A stretch of 64,000 nucleotides of DNA from Sediminibacterium soli (GTDB lineage: Bacteria > Bacteroidota > Bacteroidia > Chitinophagales > Chitinophagaceae): positions 372,001 to 436,000 of the forward strand of contig NZ_JAACJR010000006.1 of assembly GCF_009939225.1 (NCBI RefSeq), in the 5' to 3' direction. Below, in pieces: positions 53,775 through 62,174 of this stretch (position 1 is the stretch's first letter; each line of letters opens with the position of its first letter). The notes under the pieces were generated by a model. The model worked only from the letters and a program-made list of their open reading frames with translations. It did not search any database and was not told the origin of the DNA. A program made the translations under genes and the position numbers.

Positions 53775-53782
53775 TACCTTTG
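53775..53782 (+). promoter_or_regulatory. TAnnTTTG promoter of the rpmB cluster
   Basis: TACCTTTG 34 bp before the rpmB ATG. It predicts a short leader of about 30 nt for the ribosomal protein transcript. Confidence 0.6.
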
Positions 53783-53816
53783 CATCCCCGAAAAAATCGG
53801 AACAAAAACAAGCGTC

Positions 53817-54053
53817 ATGGCAAGAGTATGTCAGGTTACTGGTAAAAAGCCCATTGTTGGAAACAGCGTTTCTCACTCCAACATTAAAACCAAACGTCGT
53901 TTCTTACCCAATTTGCAGAAAAAACGTTTCTTCTTTGCTGAAGAAGACCGTTGGGTTACGCTGAAAGTATCTACCGATGCCATCAGGACCATCAACAAAA
54001 ACGGTCTGTCGACTGTGATCAAAGAAATGAGGGCGCAGGGAGCAAAGATCTAA
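53817..54053 (+). CDS. rpmB: 50S ribosomal protein L28
   Basis: A 78-residue basic protein ([20 protein letters not shown], then [17 protein letters not shown]) matching L28. First gene of the conserved Bacteroidota cluster L28-L33-DUF4295-FtsY. The gap to rpmG is 24 bp. Confidence 0.95.
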   Translation: MARVCQVTGKKPIVGNSVSHSNIKTKRRFLPNLQKKRFFFAEEDRWVTLKVSTDAIRTINKNGLSTVIKEMRAQGAKI

Positions 54054-54077
54054 CCTATCACACGAAAATTATTTACA

Positions 54078-54260
54078 ATGGCAAAGAAAGGAAACAGGGT
54101 ACAGGTGATTCTGGAATGCACAGAGCACAAAACCAGCGGCCAGCCAGGTACCAGCCGTTATATCACTACCAAGAACAAAAAGAATACGCCCGAGCGTATC
54201 GAACTGAAGAAATTCAACCCGATTCTGAAAAAAGTAACCGTTCATAAAGAAATTAAATAA
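54078..54260 (+). CDS. rpmG: 50S ribosomal protein L33
   Basis: A 60-residue protein ([20 protein letters not shown], then [19 protein letters not shown]) typical of L33. It has a single Cys rather than the CxxC pairs, so it is a zinc-free form. The next gene starts 2 bp after its stop. Confidence 0.95.
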   Translation: MAKKGNRVQVILECTEHKTSGQPGTSRYITTKNKKNTPERIELKKFNPILKKVTVHKEIK

Positions 54261-54262
54261 CC

Positions 54263-54436
54263 ATGGCAAAAGCAGCTTCTAAGAACGCGAAAGTAAAAGA
54301 CCAGAAAGCCGCCGCTGAAGCGAAAAACTGGACCAAGGTGATCAAGGCTGTTCGCAGTCCCAAAACCGGTGCATATACTTTCAAAGAAACCATCGTTCAC
54401 AAAGACAAAGTGAAAGAATTCCTGGCCGAGAAATAA
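54263..54436 (+). CDS. DUF4295 family protein
   Basis: A 57-residue basic protein (MAKAASKNAKVKDQKAAAEA...DKVKEFLAEK). This small family is restricted to Bacteroidota and always sits between L33 and FtsY, suggesting a ribosome-related role that has not been defined. It starts 2 bp after rpmG and is followed by a terminator. Confidence 0.85.
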   Translation: MAKAASKNAKVKDQKAAAEAKNWTKVIKAVRSPKTGAYTFKETIVHKDKVKEFLAEK

Positions 54437-54460
54437 TCGACCGGTATCTGACTATAGTAA

Positions 54461-54490
54461 AAAAAGCTTTCCTGTTTTGGAAGGCTTTTT
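54461..54490 (+). terminator. Intrinsic terminator after the ribosomal cluster
   Basis: AAAAAGCTTTCC and GGAAGGCTTTTT arms with a TGTTTT loop, then T-rich sequence. It separates the ribosomal genes from ftsY despite their conserved adjacency. Confidence 0.75.
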
Positions 54491-54502
54491 GTATTTAATA
54501 TT

Positions 54503-54630
54503 AATTTGAAAATTTGGTGATTTGAACATTTGAAAATGATGAGACGCTCAATTTTTGCACGTTTCAAATATTTTCAACCGCTTCAATCCTCCTCCATTTT
54601 CAAATTGTCAAATCACCAAATTTTCAAATT
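54503..54630. repeat. Canonical ATTTGNNN inverted repeat before ftsY
   Basis: Left unit 54503-54538: ATTTGAAA, ATTTGGTG, ATTTGAAC, ATTTGAAA, ATG. Right unit 54595-54630: CAT, TTTCAAAT, TGTCAAAT, CACCAAAT, TTTCAAAT. The triplets of the left arm (AAA, GTG, AAC, AAA) are mirrored on the right (AAA, GTG, ACA, AAA). The right arm ends 3 bp before the ftsY ATG, and the loop has a promoter-like TCAATTTTTG. Confidence 0.88.
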
Positions 54631-54633
54631 ATC

Positions 54634-55596
54634 ATGAGTTTCTTAGGCAGGTTATTCGGAAAACAGGAGAAGGAAAGTCTGGACCAGGGATTGCAGAAGA
54701 CCAAGGAAGGCTTTTTCTCCAAGATCACCCGCGCGGTGGCCGGTAAAAGCGAGGTGGATGAAGAAGTGCTCGACAATCTCGAGGAGGCGCTGGTGAGTGC
54801 AGACGTGGGTATCGAAACAACCGTTGCCATTATCGAACGCATCGAAGCCCGTGTAAAGCAGGATAAATACGTGGGCACTTCCGAGCTCAACCAGCTGCTG
54901 CAGCAGGAGATCGAATCGATACTGGTGGATGCCGCCGAAGCTTCGTACAAAGATTTCAGTCTGCCCGCCGGCAAAAAACCGTACGTGATCCTGGTGGTGG
55001 GCGTAAACGGCGTGGGCAAGACCACCACCATCGGCAAACTGGCACACAACTATAAAAAAGCGGGTAACCAGGTTATCCTGGGCGCGGCGGACACTTTTCG
55101 CGCTGCCGCGGTTGACCAGTTAACGATATGGGGCGAGCGGGTGGGCGTGCCCATCGTAAAACAGGCCATGGGCTCAGATCCCAGCGCCGTTGCATTCGAT
55201 ACCGTGTCAAGCGCGGTGGCAAGGCAGGCCGATATCGCTATCATCGATACCGCGGGACGCCTGCACAACAAGATCCACCTCATGGACGAACTCAGCAAGA
55301 TCAAACGGGCGGTGCAGAAAGTGATACCCGATGCGCCGCATGAAGTCATGCTTGTTCTCGACGGATCAACCGGTCAGAATGCGGTGGAACAGGCAAGACA
55401 ATTTACCGCAGCCACCGATGTATCCGCGATCAGCATCACCAAACTGGACGGCACAGCCAAAGGCGGCGTGGTACTGGCCATCGCCAATCAATTCAAGATC
55501 CCCGTAAAATACATTGGTGTAGGCGAAAAAATCGACGACCTGATCATCTTCGATAAACACGAATTCGTAGACAGTCTGTTTAAACTGGAAGGGTAG
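54634..55596 (+). CDS. ftsY: Signal recognition particle receptor
   Basis: FtsY docks SRP-ribosome complexes at the inner membrane. The 320-residue product lacks the long acidic A domain and starts with a basic amphipathic segment (MSFLGRLFGKQEKES), as in other Bacteroidota. The NG domain has G1 GVNGVGKTTTIGKLA, DTFRAAAVDQLTIW, the IIDTAGRLHNK G3 box and ITKLDGTAKGG. SRP RNA is at 17659 in this window. Confidence 0.95.
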   Translation: MSFLGRLFGKQEKESLDQGLQKTKEGFFSKITRAVAGKSEVDEEVLDNLEEALVSADVGIETTVAIIERIEARVKQDKYVGTSELNQLLQQEIESILVDAAEASYKDFSLPAGKKPYVILVVGVNGVGKTTTIGKLAHNYKKAGNQVILGAADTFRAAAVDQLTIWGERVGVPIVKQAMGSDPSAVAFDTVSSAVARQADIAIIDTAGRLHNKIHLMDELSKIKRAVQKVIPDAPHEVMLVLDGSTGQNAVEQARQFTAATDVSAISITKLDGTAKGGVVLAIANQFKIPVKYIGVGEKIDDLIIFDKHEFVDSLFKLEG

Positions 55597-55650
55597 AAGA
55601 ACAGAAGAGCAGATGAACAGAAGAACAAGGAACAGAAGAGCAGGGAATGA
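55597..55650. repeat. GAACAGAA-word repeat after ftsY
   Basis: Seven consecutive octamers starting directly after the ftsY stop (AGAACAGA, AGAGCAGA, TGAACAGA, AGAACAAG, GAACAGAA, GAGCAGGG and so on). Related to 11507-11556 and 42241-42280. No good complementary arm is present. Confidence 0.6.
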
Positions 55651-55655
55651 TGCGT

Positions 55656-55758
55656 AATTTGAAAATTTGATAATTTGGCAATTTGAAAATGAATGGGTCG
55701 CTCAGACCGGCATTATTTACTCCATTGTCAAATCTTCAAATTATCAAATTTTCAAATT
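55656..55758. repeat. Canonical ATTTGNNN inverted repeat between ftsY and a convergent gene
   Basis: Left unit 55656-55691 (ATTTGAAA, ATTTGATA, ATTTGGCA, ATTTGAAA, ATG) and right unit 55723-55758 (CAT, TGTCAAAT, CTTCAAAT, TATCAAAT, TTTCAAAT), with a 31-bp loop. It has the same 36-bp architecture as the copies at 48456 and 54503, but different variable triplets. Confidence 0.88.
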
Positions 55759-55774
55759 AATCAGTCCCTCTTCT

Positions 55775-56254
55775 CTAAAACGTATACCGCAGCCCCAGTC
55801 CGCCCCATCCGCCTTCAAAATAGCTGTAGCCGATGATGTTGAAGGAAGGCTGCCAGTCGAAGCTGATGTTCAGGGGTATGCCCTGTATTTTATAATCGAG
55901 ACCCAGCACCCCGTCGATGCCCAGCGCCAGTCCGTCATTGCGGTAAGGGTATTTGGTTCTCCAGGAATCGCTCCACACACCCACATGCGCACCGCCGCCG
56001 AGATACCATTTCAGTCCGGCTACACCCCCGATATCATTGTGCAACTCATACAGACCGGTTAACCGGAATCCGTCGGAGGAGATATAACCCAGGCCTTCCA
56101 GCGCCACGGTGGGTTTGATAAAATGTTTCAGGGTAATGGCGCCGGGATAGACCTTTACGCCGATGGCTGTTTTGTAATCGGGGCCGTCGTTCGTTTGTGC
56201 ATGAACACTTACTGCCGCGATCATTACTACTAAGAATGCCGATAATCGTTTCAT
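55775..56254 (-). CDS. Secreted small beta-barrel protein of unknown function
   Basis: A 159-residue protein with a signal peptide (MKRLSAFLVVMIAAVSVHA) and alternating aromatic/Gly-rich strands (LKWYLGGGAHVGVWSD, YSYFEGGWGGLGLRYTF) ending in Phe. This suggests an eight-stranded outer-membrane barrel. No specific family name can be given. It is convergent with ftsY. Confidence 0.65.
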   Translation of the reverse strand: MKRLSAFLVVMIAAVSVHAQTNDGPDYKTAIGVKVYPGAITLKHFIKPTVALEGLGYISSDGFRLTGLYELHNDIGGVAGLKWYLGGGAHVGVWSDSWRTKYPYRNDGLALGIDGVLGLDYKIQGIPLNISFDWQPSFNIIGYSYFEGGWGGLGLRYTF

Positions 56255-56349
56255 AACTGTTTTTGGTTTCGGATTAGTGACAGAAAACTATGCCAATCTT
56301 GCAGCTGTTATGCGCAAAGAATAGTTAAGGTTGGATAGGGTTTATGCTT

Positions 56350-56357
56350 TAGGTTTG
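56350..56357 (+). promoter_or_regulatory. TAnnTTTG promoter of the polyprenyl synthase gene
   Basis: TAGGTTTG four bases before the ATG at 56362. It predicts that transcription begins at the start codon itself. Confidence 0.5.
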
Positions 56358-56361
56358 CGGT

Positions 56362-57327
56362 ATGCACAGTTTTAAGGAATTGGTAACAGATTTCGGAGAA
56401 AAATTCTCCGCCCGTCATTTCCCATTGTCGCCCTCTTCGCTGTACGAACCGGCGGAGTATTTTCTTTCCTGGGGCGGCAAACGCATACGGCCCGTGATGT
56501 GTTTAATGGGTAACGAGTTGTTTGGTGATATCCAGGAAGACACTTACCAGATTGCCACTGCGATCGAACTGTTCCACAATTTTACGCTGATACACGACGA
56601 TATCATGGACCAGGCGCCACTGCGCCGCGGCATGGAAACCGTACACATGAAATACGGCGCCAACACCGCCATCCTCAGCGGCGATGTGATGATGATCCGT
56701 GCCTATGAATACCTGAACAGGATACAGCCGGCCTGTCTTCAGCGCATCCTTACCCTGTTCAGCCGTACAGCAACCGAAGTGTGCGAGGGGCAGCAGATGG
56801 ACATGGATTTTGAGACCATGCAGCAGGTGTCGATGGAGGAATACCTCCGGATGATCAGTCTTAAAACATCGGTGTTGCTTGCTGCAAGTCTTGAAATGGG
56901 CGCCATTATCGGTGGAGCAAGCGAGGGCAACTGCCGGCATATGTATGAGTTCGGCCGCAACCTGGGCATCGCCTTCCAGGTGCAGGATGATTACCTTGAC
57001 GCCTTCGGTGACCCTGAGAAATTCGGCAAGGAAACCGGCGGCGACATCCGCCAGAACAAAAAAACCTTTTTGCTGCTGCATGCCCTGGAGTCGGCCGACG
57101 ATACGCAGAAAGCACGCCTCGGCCAGCTGATGAAAAGCGATGCCCCCGATAAAGTACAGGAGGTACTGTCTGTCTTCAAAGCATGCAATGTGGATGACTG
57201 GGCAATCCGGCTAAAGGAGAAATACCTGCAGACATCGTTGCAGCACCTCGATTCCATCGCTGTTGTCTCTGCAAGGAAGAAGCCATTGAAAGAACTCGCC
57301 GAATTCCTGATCCAGCGCGAGTATTAA
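56362..57327 (+). CDS. Trans-polyprenyl diphosphate synthase
   Basis: A 321-residue all-helical prenyltransferase that condenses isopentenyl diphosphate onto allylic diphosphates. The two Asp-rich motifs are DDIMD (HDDIMDQAPLRRG) near residue 84 and DDYLD (QVQDDYLDAFG) near 210, with GGKRIRPVMCLM before them. Chain length (geranyl, farnesyl or longer, for quinones) is not certain from sequence. Confidence 0.9.
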   Translation: MHSFKELVTDFGEKFSARHFPLSPSSLYEPAEYFLSWGGKRIRPVMCLMGNELFGDIQEDTYQIATAIELFHNFTLIHDDIMDQAPLRRGMETVHMKYGANTAILSGDVMMIRAYEYLNRIQPACLQRILTLFSRTATEVCEGQQMDMDFETMQQVSMEEYLRMISLKTSVLLAASLEMGAIIGGASEGNCRHMYEFGRNLGIAFQVQDDYLDAFGDPEKFGKETGGDIRQNKKTFLLLHALESADDTQKARLGQLMKSDAPDKVQEVLSVFKACNVDDWAIRLKEKYLQTSLQHLDSIAVVSARKKPLKELAEFLIQREY

Positions 57328-57415
57328 ACAACACGCTGCGAACCGCGTTTCGCGGAAGGGACTGTTATTTATAAAGCTTTTCACTTAGCTTTAGACCTGT
57401 CAAAACCCATAGTTC

Positions 57416-59110
57416 ATGCCGAATGCTCTTTTCCGAAAGAAATCGATCGATAAAATAGTAGCCGATGCACAGTCAGGTGTTAACGACGGGCATGGCGGGG
57501 GCTTGCGGAAAGTGCTGGGCGTTCGTGATCTTACATTTATGGGTATTGCTGCGGTGATAGGAGCAGGGATATTCTCGACCATCGGTACGGCAGCTTTTAA
57601 CGGCGGGCCGGGTATCGTTTTTCTTTTTATCATCACCGCCATCACCTGCGGATTCAGCGCCCTGTGTTATGCAGAATTTGCCAGCCGCGTACCCATAGCA
57701 GGCAGCGCGTATACCTACGCGTATGTGTCGTTCGGCGAACTGGTTGCCTGGATCATGGGATGGGCATTGATACTTGAATATGCTATCGGCAATATCGTTG
57801 TGGCCATCAGCTGGAGCGGCTATTTCAACAACCTGCTTCAGGGATTTGGCATACACCTGCCCGGATGGCTGGCCACCAACAGCGGCAATGCCCAGGCCGG
57901 TTACGAAGAGGCGATGCAGGCGCTGGCAGGCGGACAGTCACTGGAATCGCTCAGCAAAAATGCACGTATGGGTTATGATGCCATTATGCATGCGCCCGTG
58001 ATCGGCGGCTGGAAATGCATTCTGAACATACCCGCTTTTGTGATCGTATTCCTGATCACCGTACTGGCCTATATCGGGATACGTGAAAGTAAAAAGAGCA
58101 CCAACTTTATGGTGATCTTCAAAATACTGGTGATCATCTTCGTGATCGTGATGGGCTTTTTTTATGTGAGTCCTGCTAACTGGGACCCGTTTCTTCCCAA
58201 TGGTTTTGGCGGCGTGCTGGCCGGTGTGTCGGCGGTGTTCTATGCCTATATCGGGTTCGATGCCATATCCACCACGGCTGAAGAATGCAAGGATCCCCAG
58301 CGTGATATGCCAAGGGGTATGATCTACTCCCTGCTGATCTGTACGGTGCTGTACATACTCATTGCACTGGTGCTGACCGGTATGGTTAATTACAGCGAAC
58401 TGAAAGTGGATGATCCGCTGGCGTATGTGTTCGAAAAACTGCAGCTGAAAAAGATCGGTTATGTTATTTCTGTCAGTGCGGTAGTGGCCACCACCAGCGT
58501 ACTGCTGGTATTCCAGCTGGGCCAGCCGCGTATCTGGATGAGCATGAGCCGCGATGGATTGCTGCCGAAGAAGTTTTCCAAAGTGCATCCCAAATTCCAT
58601 ACACCTTCTTTTGCCACCGTCATCACCGGTCTGATGGTGGGAATACCCGCCATGTTCGTATCGAGCAGCCTGATGACCGAGCTGACGAGTATCGGTACCC
58701 TGTTTGCCTTTGTACTGGTTTGTTTTGGCGTACTGGTGCTACCCAAGCTGACCACTGAAAAAGGGAAGGGGCGTTTCCGCATCCCTTATGTAAACGGAAA
58801 ATTCCTGATACCGGCTCTGGTAGCGGTATTCATCATCCTGATGCGGGGCCGGATCGGTGATGCGTTTTCCAATTTTTCCACCGAAGGATACCAGGAGGTA
58901 TTGTTCCTGGTTTACATACTGATTGCAGCGGTTACGGCTGTTCTGGCATTCGTTAAGAATTTTTCATTGATACCCGTTATCGGTGCGCTGAGCAGTCTGT
59001 ACCTGATGATCGAGATCCCCGCCATGAGCTGGCTCTGGTTCTTTACCTGGATGGTACTCGGCCTGGTCATTTATTTCCTCTACGGAAGGAGAAGAAGCAA
59101 ACTGGCATAG
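57416..59110 (+). CDS. APC-family amino acid permease
   Basis: A 564-residue inner-membrane transporter with twelve or more helices. The first helix carries MGIAAVIGAGIFSTIGTAAF, the unwound substrate/ion-binding segment of the APC fold. Later segments AYIGFDAISTTAEECKDPQR and DMPRGMIYSLLIC are typical of cationic amino acid transporters (CAT/YfnA type). Longer than usual because of a loop near residues 155-195. Monocistronic. Confidence 0.9.
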   Translation: MPNALFRKKSIDKIVADAQSGVNDGHGGGLRKVLGVRDLTFMGIAAVIGAGIFSTIGTAAFNGGPGIVFLFIITAITCGFSALCYAEFASRVPIAGSAYTYAYVSFGELVAWIMGWALILEYAIGNIVVAISWSGYFNNLLQGFGIHLPGWLATNSGNAQAGYEEAMQALAGGQSLESLSKNARMGYDAIMHAPVIGGWKCILNIPAFVIVFLITVLAYIGIRESKKSTNFMVIFKILVIIFVIVMGFFYVSPANWDPFLPNGFGGVLAGVSAVFYAYIGFDAISTTAEECKDPQRDMPRGMIYSLLICTVLYILIALVLTGMVNYSELKVDDPLAYVFEKLQLKKIGYVISVSAVVATTSVLLVFQLGQPRIWMSMSRDGLLPKKFSKVHPKFHTPSFATVITGLMVGIPAMFVSSSLMTELTSIGTLFAFVLVCFGVLVLPKLTTEKGKGRFRIPYVNGKFLIPALVAVFIILMRGRIGDAFSNFSTEGYQEVLFLVYILIAAVTAVLAFVKNFSLIPVIGALSSLYLMIEIPAMSWLWFFTWMVLGLVIYFLYGRRRSKLA

Positions 59111-59165
59111 GGCGTTGCTTTTACTACGATGGTAAAATCCGGGCCCCGACTGCTGAAGCCCTTCT

Positions 59166-59240
59166 CCGTTCCGCGGTCTCTGTGTTGAAATTTTCCGGAT
59201 TGCCTGAGCCTAATTTAAACACAGGGACACGGCGGGAACG
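59166..59240. repeat. Inverted repeat with GTCTCTGTGTT/AACACAGGGAC arms
   Basis: The left arm, containing CCGTTCCGCGGTCTCTGTGT, and the right arm, containing ACACAGGGACACGGCGGGAA, are imperfectly complementary and flank AT-rich ends. It occupies the spacer between the permease and the Smr gene and stops 12 bp before the latter's promoter box. Confidence 0.6.
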
Positions 59241-59251
59241 CAGGCAAGTCC

Positions 59252-59259
59252 TATTTTTG
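59252..59259 (+). promoter_or_regulatory. TAnnTTTG promoter of the Smr gene
   Basis: TATTTTTG four bases before the ATG at 59264, predicting a leaderless transcript. Confidence 0.55.
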
Positions 59260-59263
59260 CACC

Positions 59264-60298
59264 ATGAAGTACCAGGTTGGTGACGATATTATCGTGCTGC
59301 ACAGCAACGAAGAAGGGAAAGTGGTGGAGATCATGAACGATAAGATGGTGATGGTCGAGATCAGGGGTGTGCGTTTCCCGGCGTATATGGACCAGATCGA
59401 TTTTCCGTATTTCTACCGGTTTACCCAAAAGAAGACCGTACCCGAAAAGAAAACGGATGCGAAAGTGTATGTTGACAATCTTCCCAAAGAAAAACCCAAG
59501 CCCAATTCCATAGCCGTTGAAGACGGTGTATGGCTCTCCTTTATCCCTAAGTTTGCGCTGGACGATTTTAATGATGAAGTGGTGCAGTCATTGAAGATAC
59601 ACCTGGTGAACAAAACACCGCAGGCATATCAGTTCAGCTATACACAACAGTTCCTCGGCAGGACGGATTTTGAACTTGCCAACGAAGTGGCCCCGTTTCA
59701 TGATTTCTACCTGCACGATATCCCATTTGAATCGGTGAACGACAGTCCCTTGTTTTCCTTTGATTTCTCCCTGGCAAAAGAAGACAAAAAGAAAGCGCCG
59801 CATTTTGAAACCAGTCTCAAACTCAAACCCAGGCAGGTATTTCAGAAGATAGAGGAGATGAAAGACAGCAATGCGCCAACGATTTCCTACCAGTTATTCA
59901 AAACCTATCCCGACAAAACCTATGACGACAGGGTAGAGCTGGGGCCGCTGGCTGCCAGGGGCTTTAAAGTATACGATGCCGGCAAGATCAGGCAGCACCT
60001 TCCGCCCGCGCGTTCGGTGGTAGACCTCCATATAGATAAGCTGACGGATAGCTGGAAGCATTTAAGCAACCTCGAAATACTGGGCATACAACTCTCCGAG
60101 TTCGAAAAATGGTACGACCTGGCCATCGCCCATAAACTACCCTCGCTGATCGTCATACACGGTGTGGGTGAAGGAGTGCTCCGCGAGGAGATCCATGAGA
60201 CACTCAAAACCAAACGCGAGGTCAGGAACTTTATCAACCAGTACGACCCCCGCTTCGGCTACGGCGCCACCGAGATATTTTTTTCCTATAAGTATTAG
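59264..60298 (+). CDS. DUF2027/Smr-domain protein
   Basis: A 344-residue protein. The N-terminal segment (VGDDIIVLHSNEEGKVVEIM) is a DUF2027-type beta domain like the one near the end of MutS2. The middle (residues 90-245) is a beta-rich domain. The C-terminus is an Smr domain with VVDLHIDKL, then LIVIHGVGEGVLREEIH near residue 300, which nicks or binds DNA or RNA in related proteins. The function of this stand-alone combination is unproven. A repeat begins at its stop codon. Confidence 0.82.
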   Translation: MKYQVGDDIIVLHSNEEGKVVEIMNDKMVMVEIRGVRFPAYMDQIDFPYFYRFTQKKTVPEKKTDAKVYVDNLPKEKPKPNSIAVEDGVWLSFIPKFALDDFNDEVVQSLKIHLVNKTPQAYQFSYTQQFLGRTDFELANEVAPFHDFYLHDIPFESVNDSPLFSFDFSLAKEDKKKAPHFETSLKLKPRQVFQKIEEMKDSNAPTISYQLFKTYPDKTYDDRVELGPLAARGFKVYDAGKIRQHLPPARSVVDLHIDKLTDSWKHLSNLEILGIQLSEFEKWYDLAIAHKLPSLIVIHGVGEGVLREEIHETLKTKREVRNFINQYDPRFGYGATEIFFSYKY

Positions 60299-60463
60299 CG
60301 GATTGGTGGATTCCGGATTAGTGGATTGGTAGGAAGTGCAGCAGCAGGTTTTTCTGCCAAGCAACGGATGCCACCGGAACCATCATCGTATTTTACCGGT
60401 CTCTCCCAGCGACCATCCTTTAATCCATAATCCACCAATCCGGAATCCACTAATCCATAATCT
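60295..60463. repeat. GGATTNGT-family inverted repeat before rnpB
   Basis: The left arm 60295-60332 (words GGATTGGT, GGATTCC, GGATTAGT, GGATTGG) is imperfectly complementary to the right arm 60420-60463 (AATCCACC, AATCCGG, AATCCACT, AATCCATA). The left arm begins inside the Smr stop codon. The right arm ends 1 bp before the rnpB promoter box. Confidence 0.75.
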
Positions 60464-60464
60464 G

Positions 60465-60472
60465 TATCTTTG
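60465..60472 (+). promoter_or_regulatory. TAnnTTTG promoter of rnpB
   Basis: TATCTTTG; the P1 helix of RNase P RNA begins five bases downstream, in agreement with the spacing at the SRP RNA. Confidence 0.65.
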
Positions 60473-60477
60473 CCCGT

Positions 60478-60828
60478 CAAACCCGAACCATCGCGTCCCC
60501 TGTGGGGATGAGGAAAGTCCGGACAGCATAGGGTGATCCACCGGTGAACAGCCGGCTCCCCACAGCAGTGTGGGGACGAGAAAGTGCCACAGAAAATAAC
60601 CGCCACCCCCGCAGCAATGCGGGGAGGTAAGGGTGAAAACGTGAGGTAAGTGCTCACGGCAGCGGTTGGTAACAATGGCTGCGGGTAAACCTTGGATGCT
60701 GTAATGCCATGTATAGGATCGTTCGAGGGCGACCCGTCCGAGATCCAGGGTAGGCAGCAGGATCCCGCCAGTAATGTCGGGGCAAGATAAATGATGGTGT
60801 AGAAACAGAATCCGGCTTACGAGGTTTG
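60478..60828 (+). ncRNA. rnpB: RNase P RNA (class A)
   Basis: The catalytic RNA that trims tRNA 5' leaders. The universally conserved GAGGAAAGTCCGGAC block is at about 60529-60543, AGAAACAGAATCCGGCTTA near the 3' end, and the P4-forming GGTAAACC/GGTAAGGG-type segments between. Terminal P1 strands CAAACC (60478-60483) and GGTTTG (60823-60828) pair. Two small stable helices (CCCCACAGCAGTGTGGGG; CCCCGCAGCAATGCGGGG) are near-identical to each other. A T-run follows at 60830. Confidence 0.93.
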
Positions 60829-60913
60829 TATTTTTTAGCTGTTGGCCTTTGCAGCAGGTAGCGCGCTTTTCAAAAATGAACGGCCAAATGCCTGCTGCTA
60901 ACCGCCAACAGCT

Positions 60914-60921
60914 TATTTTTG
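60914..60921 (+). promoter_or_regulatory. TAnnTTTG promoter of prfB
   Basis: TATTTTTG four bases before the prfB ATG, predicting a leaderless mRNA. Confidence 0.5.
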
Positions 60922-60925
60922 CCGC

Positions 60926-62015
60926 ATGACACAAGAGCAGCTAAAATCTATAAGGGACCGCGTACTCGTCCTGAGGAGGTTTCTTTGACGTTGAGAACCG
61001 CACATACAAAGTAGACACCGACCGCCAACTCTCGCTTTCGCCTGGCTTCTGGGACGACAATATCCGCGCTACGGCCATCATGAAAGAGATCAAGGTAAAC
61101 GAATACTGGCTTAAACTCTATAAGCAGGTGGATACTGCTGTAGAGGATTTTGCCGTACTGTTCGATTTCTGGAAAGCAGGCGATGCCACCGAAGAGGAGG
61201 CCCGCGAAGCATACGAAACCGCTTTGCAGCAGGTGGAAGAGGCAGAATTCAAAAGCACACTGAATAAGCCGGAAGATGAATTGCCGGCCGTGCTGCAGAT
61301 CAACCCTGGCGCCGGCGGAACAGAAAGCCAGGACTGGGCCGAGATATTGCTGCGCATGTACCGCATGTATGGCGAAAAACAGGGCTGGAAAGTGACCGAG
61401 ATCGATTACCAGGAAGGCGATGGCGCCGGTATCAAAAGCGCCACGATACAGTTCGACGGGGATTTTGCCTACGGATTCCTGAAAGCGGAAAGCGGCGTGC
61501 ACCGTCTTGTACGCATTTCTCCTTTCGACAGCAATGCCCGCAGACACACTTCTTTTGCATCGGTTTACGTGTATCCGCTGATAGACGACAGCATCGAGAT
61601 CACCGTTAACCCCGGCGATCTGGAATGGGCATTCTACCGCAGCGGCGGCAGCGGTGGCCAGAACGTGAACAAAGTGGAAACGGCGGTAAGGCTGAAACAT
61701 ATTCCCAGCGGTATCATTGTGGAATGCCAGCAGGCAAGAACACAGGGAGAGAACAGGGAACTGGCTTTGAAAATGCTGAGAAGCCGTTTATACGAAGAAG
61801 AACTCCGCAAACGCCAGGAAGCGATCGATGCCACCAATGCCAGCAAGAAAAAAATCGAATGGGGCAGCCAGATACGCAGCTATGTATTCCATCCCTATAA
61901 AATGATCAAAGACCACCGCACCGATTACGAAGTGGGCAATGTGGGCCCGGTTATGGACGGCGAACTGGATGGCTTTATCAAAGCCTACCTGATGATGGAG
62001 AAAGAAGTGCAGTAG
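60926..62015 (+). CDS. prfB: Peptide chain release factor 2 with programmed +1 frameshift
   Basis: RF2 terminates translation at UGA and UAA. The first 20 codons end CTT TGA; translation continues only if the ribosome shifts +1 at CTTTGAC (60983-60989), reading GAC next. An upstream AGGAGG (60974-60979) provides the internal Shine-Dalgarno stimulator, so RF2 autoregulates its synthesis. The full product, joined 60926-60985 and 60987-62015, is 362 residues. The peptidyl-tRNA hydrolysis motif GGQ is in [14 protein letters not shown]. Confidence 0.95.
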
Positions 62016-62170
62016 GGATTGATGATTGCAGATTTGTTGATCGCCGATTGCCGATTGGGGTTGGCTGGCGGTAATAACAAACCGCAGATGCGCAGATTGT
62101 ACCCTGATCTGCGAACCTGCGGCACTTCTATTCAATCGGCGATCAACAAATCGGCCATCGCACAATCCCT
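62015..62170. repeat. Nested inverted repeats after prfB
   Basis: The outer left arm 62015-62060, containing GATTTGTTGATCGCCGATTG, is complementary to the right arm 62133-62170, containing CAATCGGCGATCAACAAATC. An inner pair CCGCAGATGCGCAGAT (62082-62097) / ATCTGCGAACCTGCGG (62107-62122) forms a second stem. The array starts at the prfB stop codon and ends 5 bp before the stop of the convergent gene. Confidence 0.78.
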
Positions 62171-62174
62171 CTCT

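Noticed and set aside
54503..55758. ATTTG repeat blocks considered as CRISPR arrays
   Set aside because: The repeats are 8 bp, spacers of constant 20-40 bp are absent, arms are inverted rather than direct, and no cas gene is nearby.
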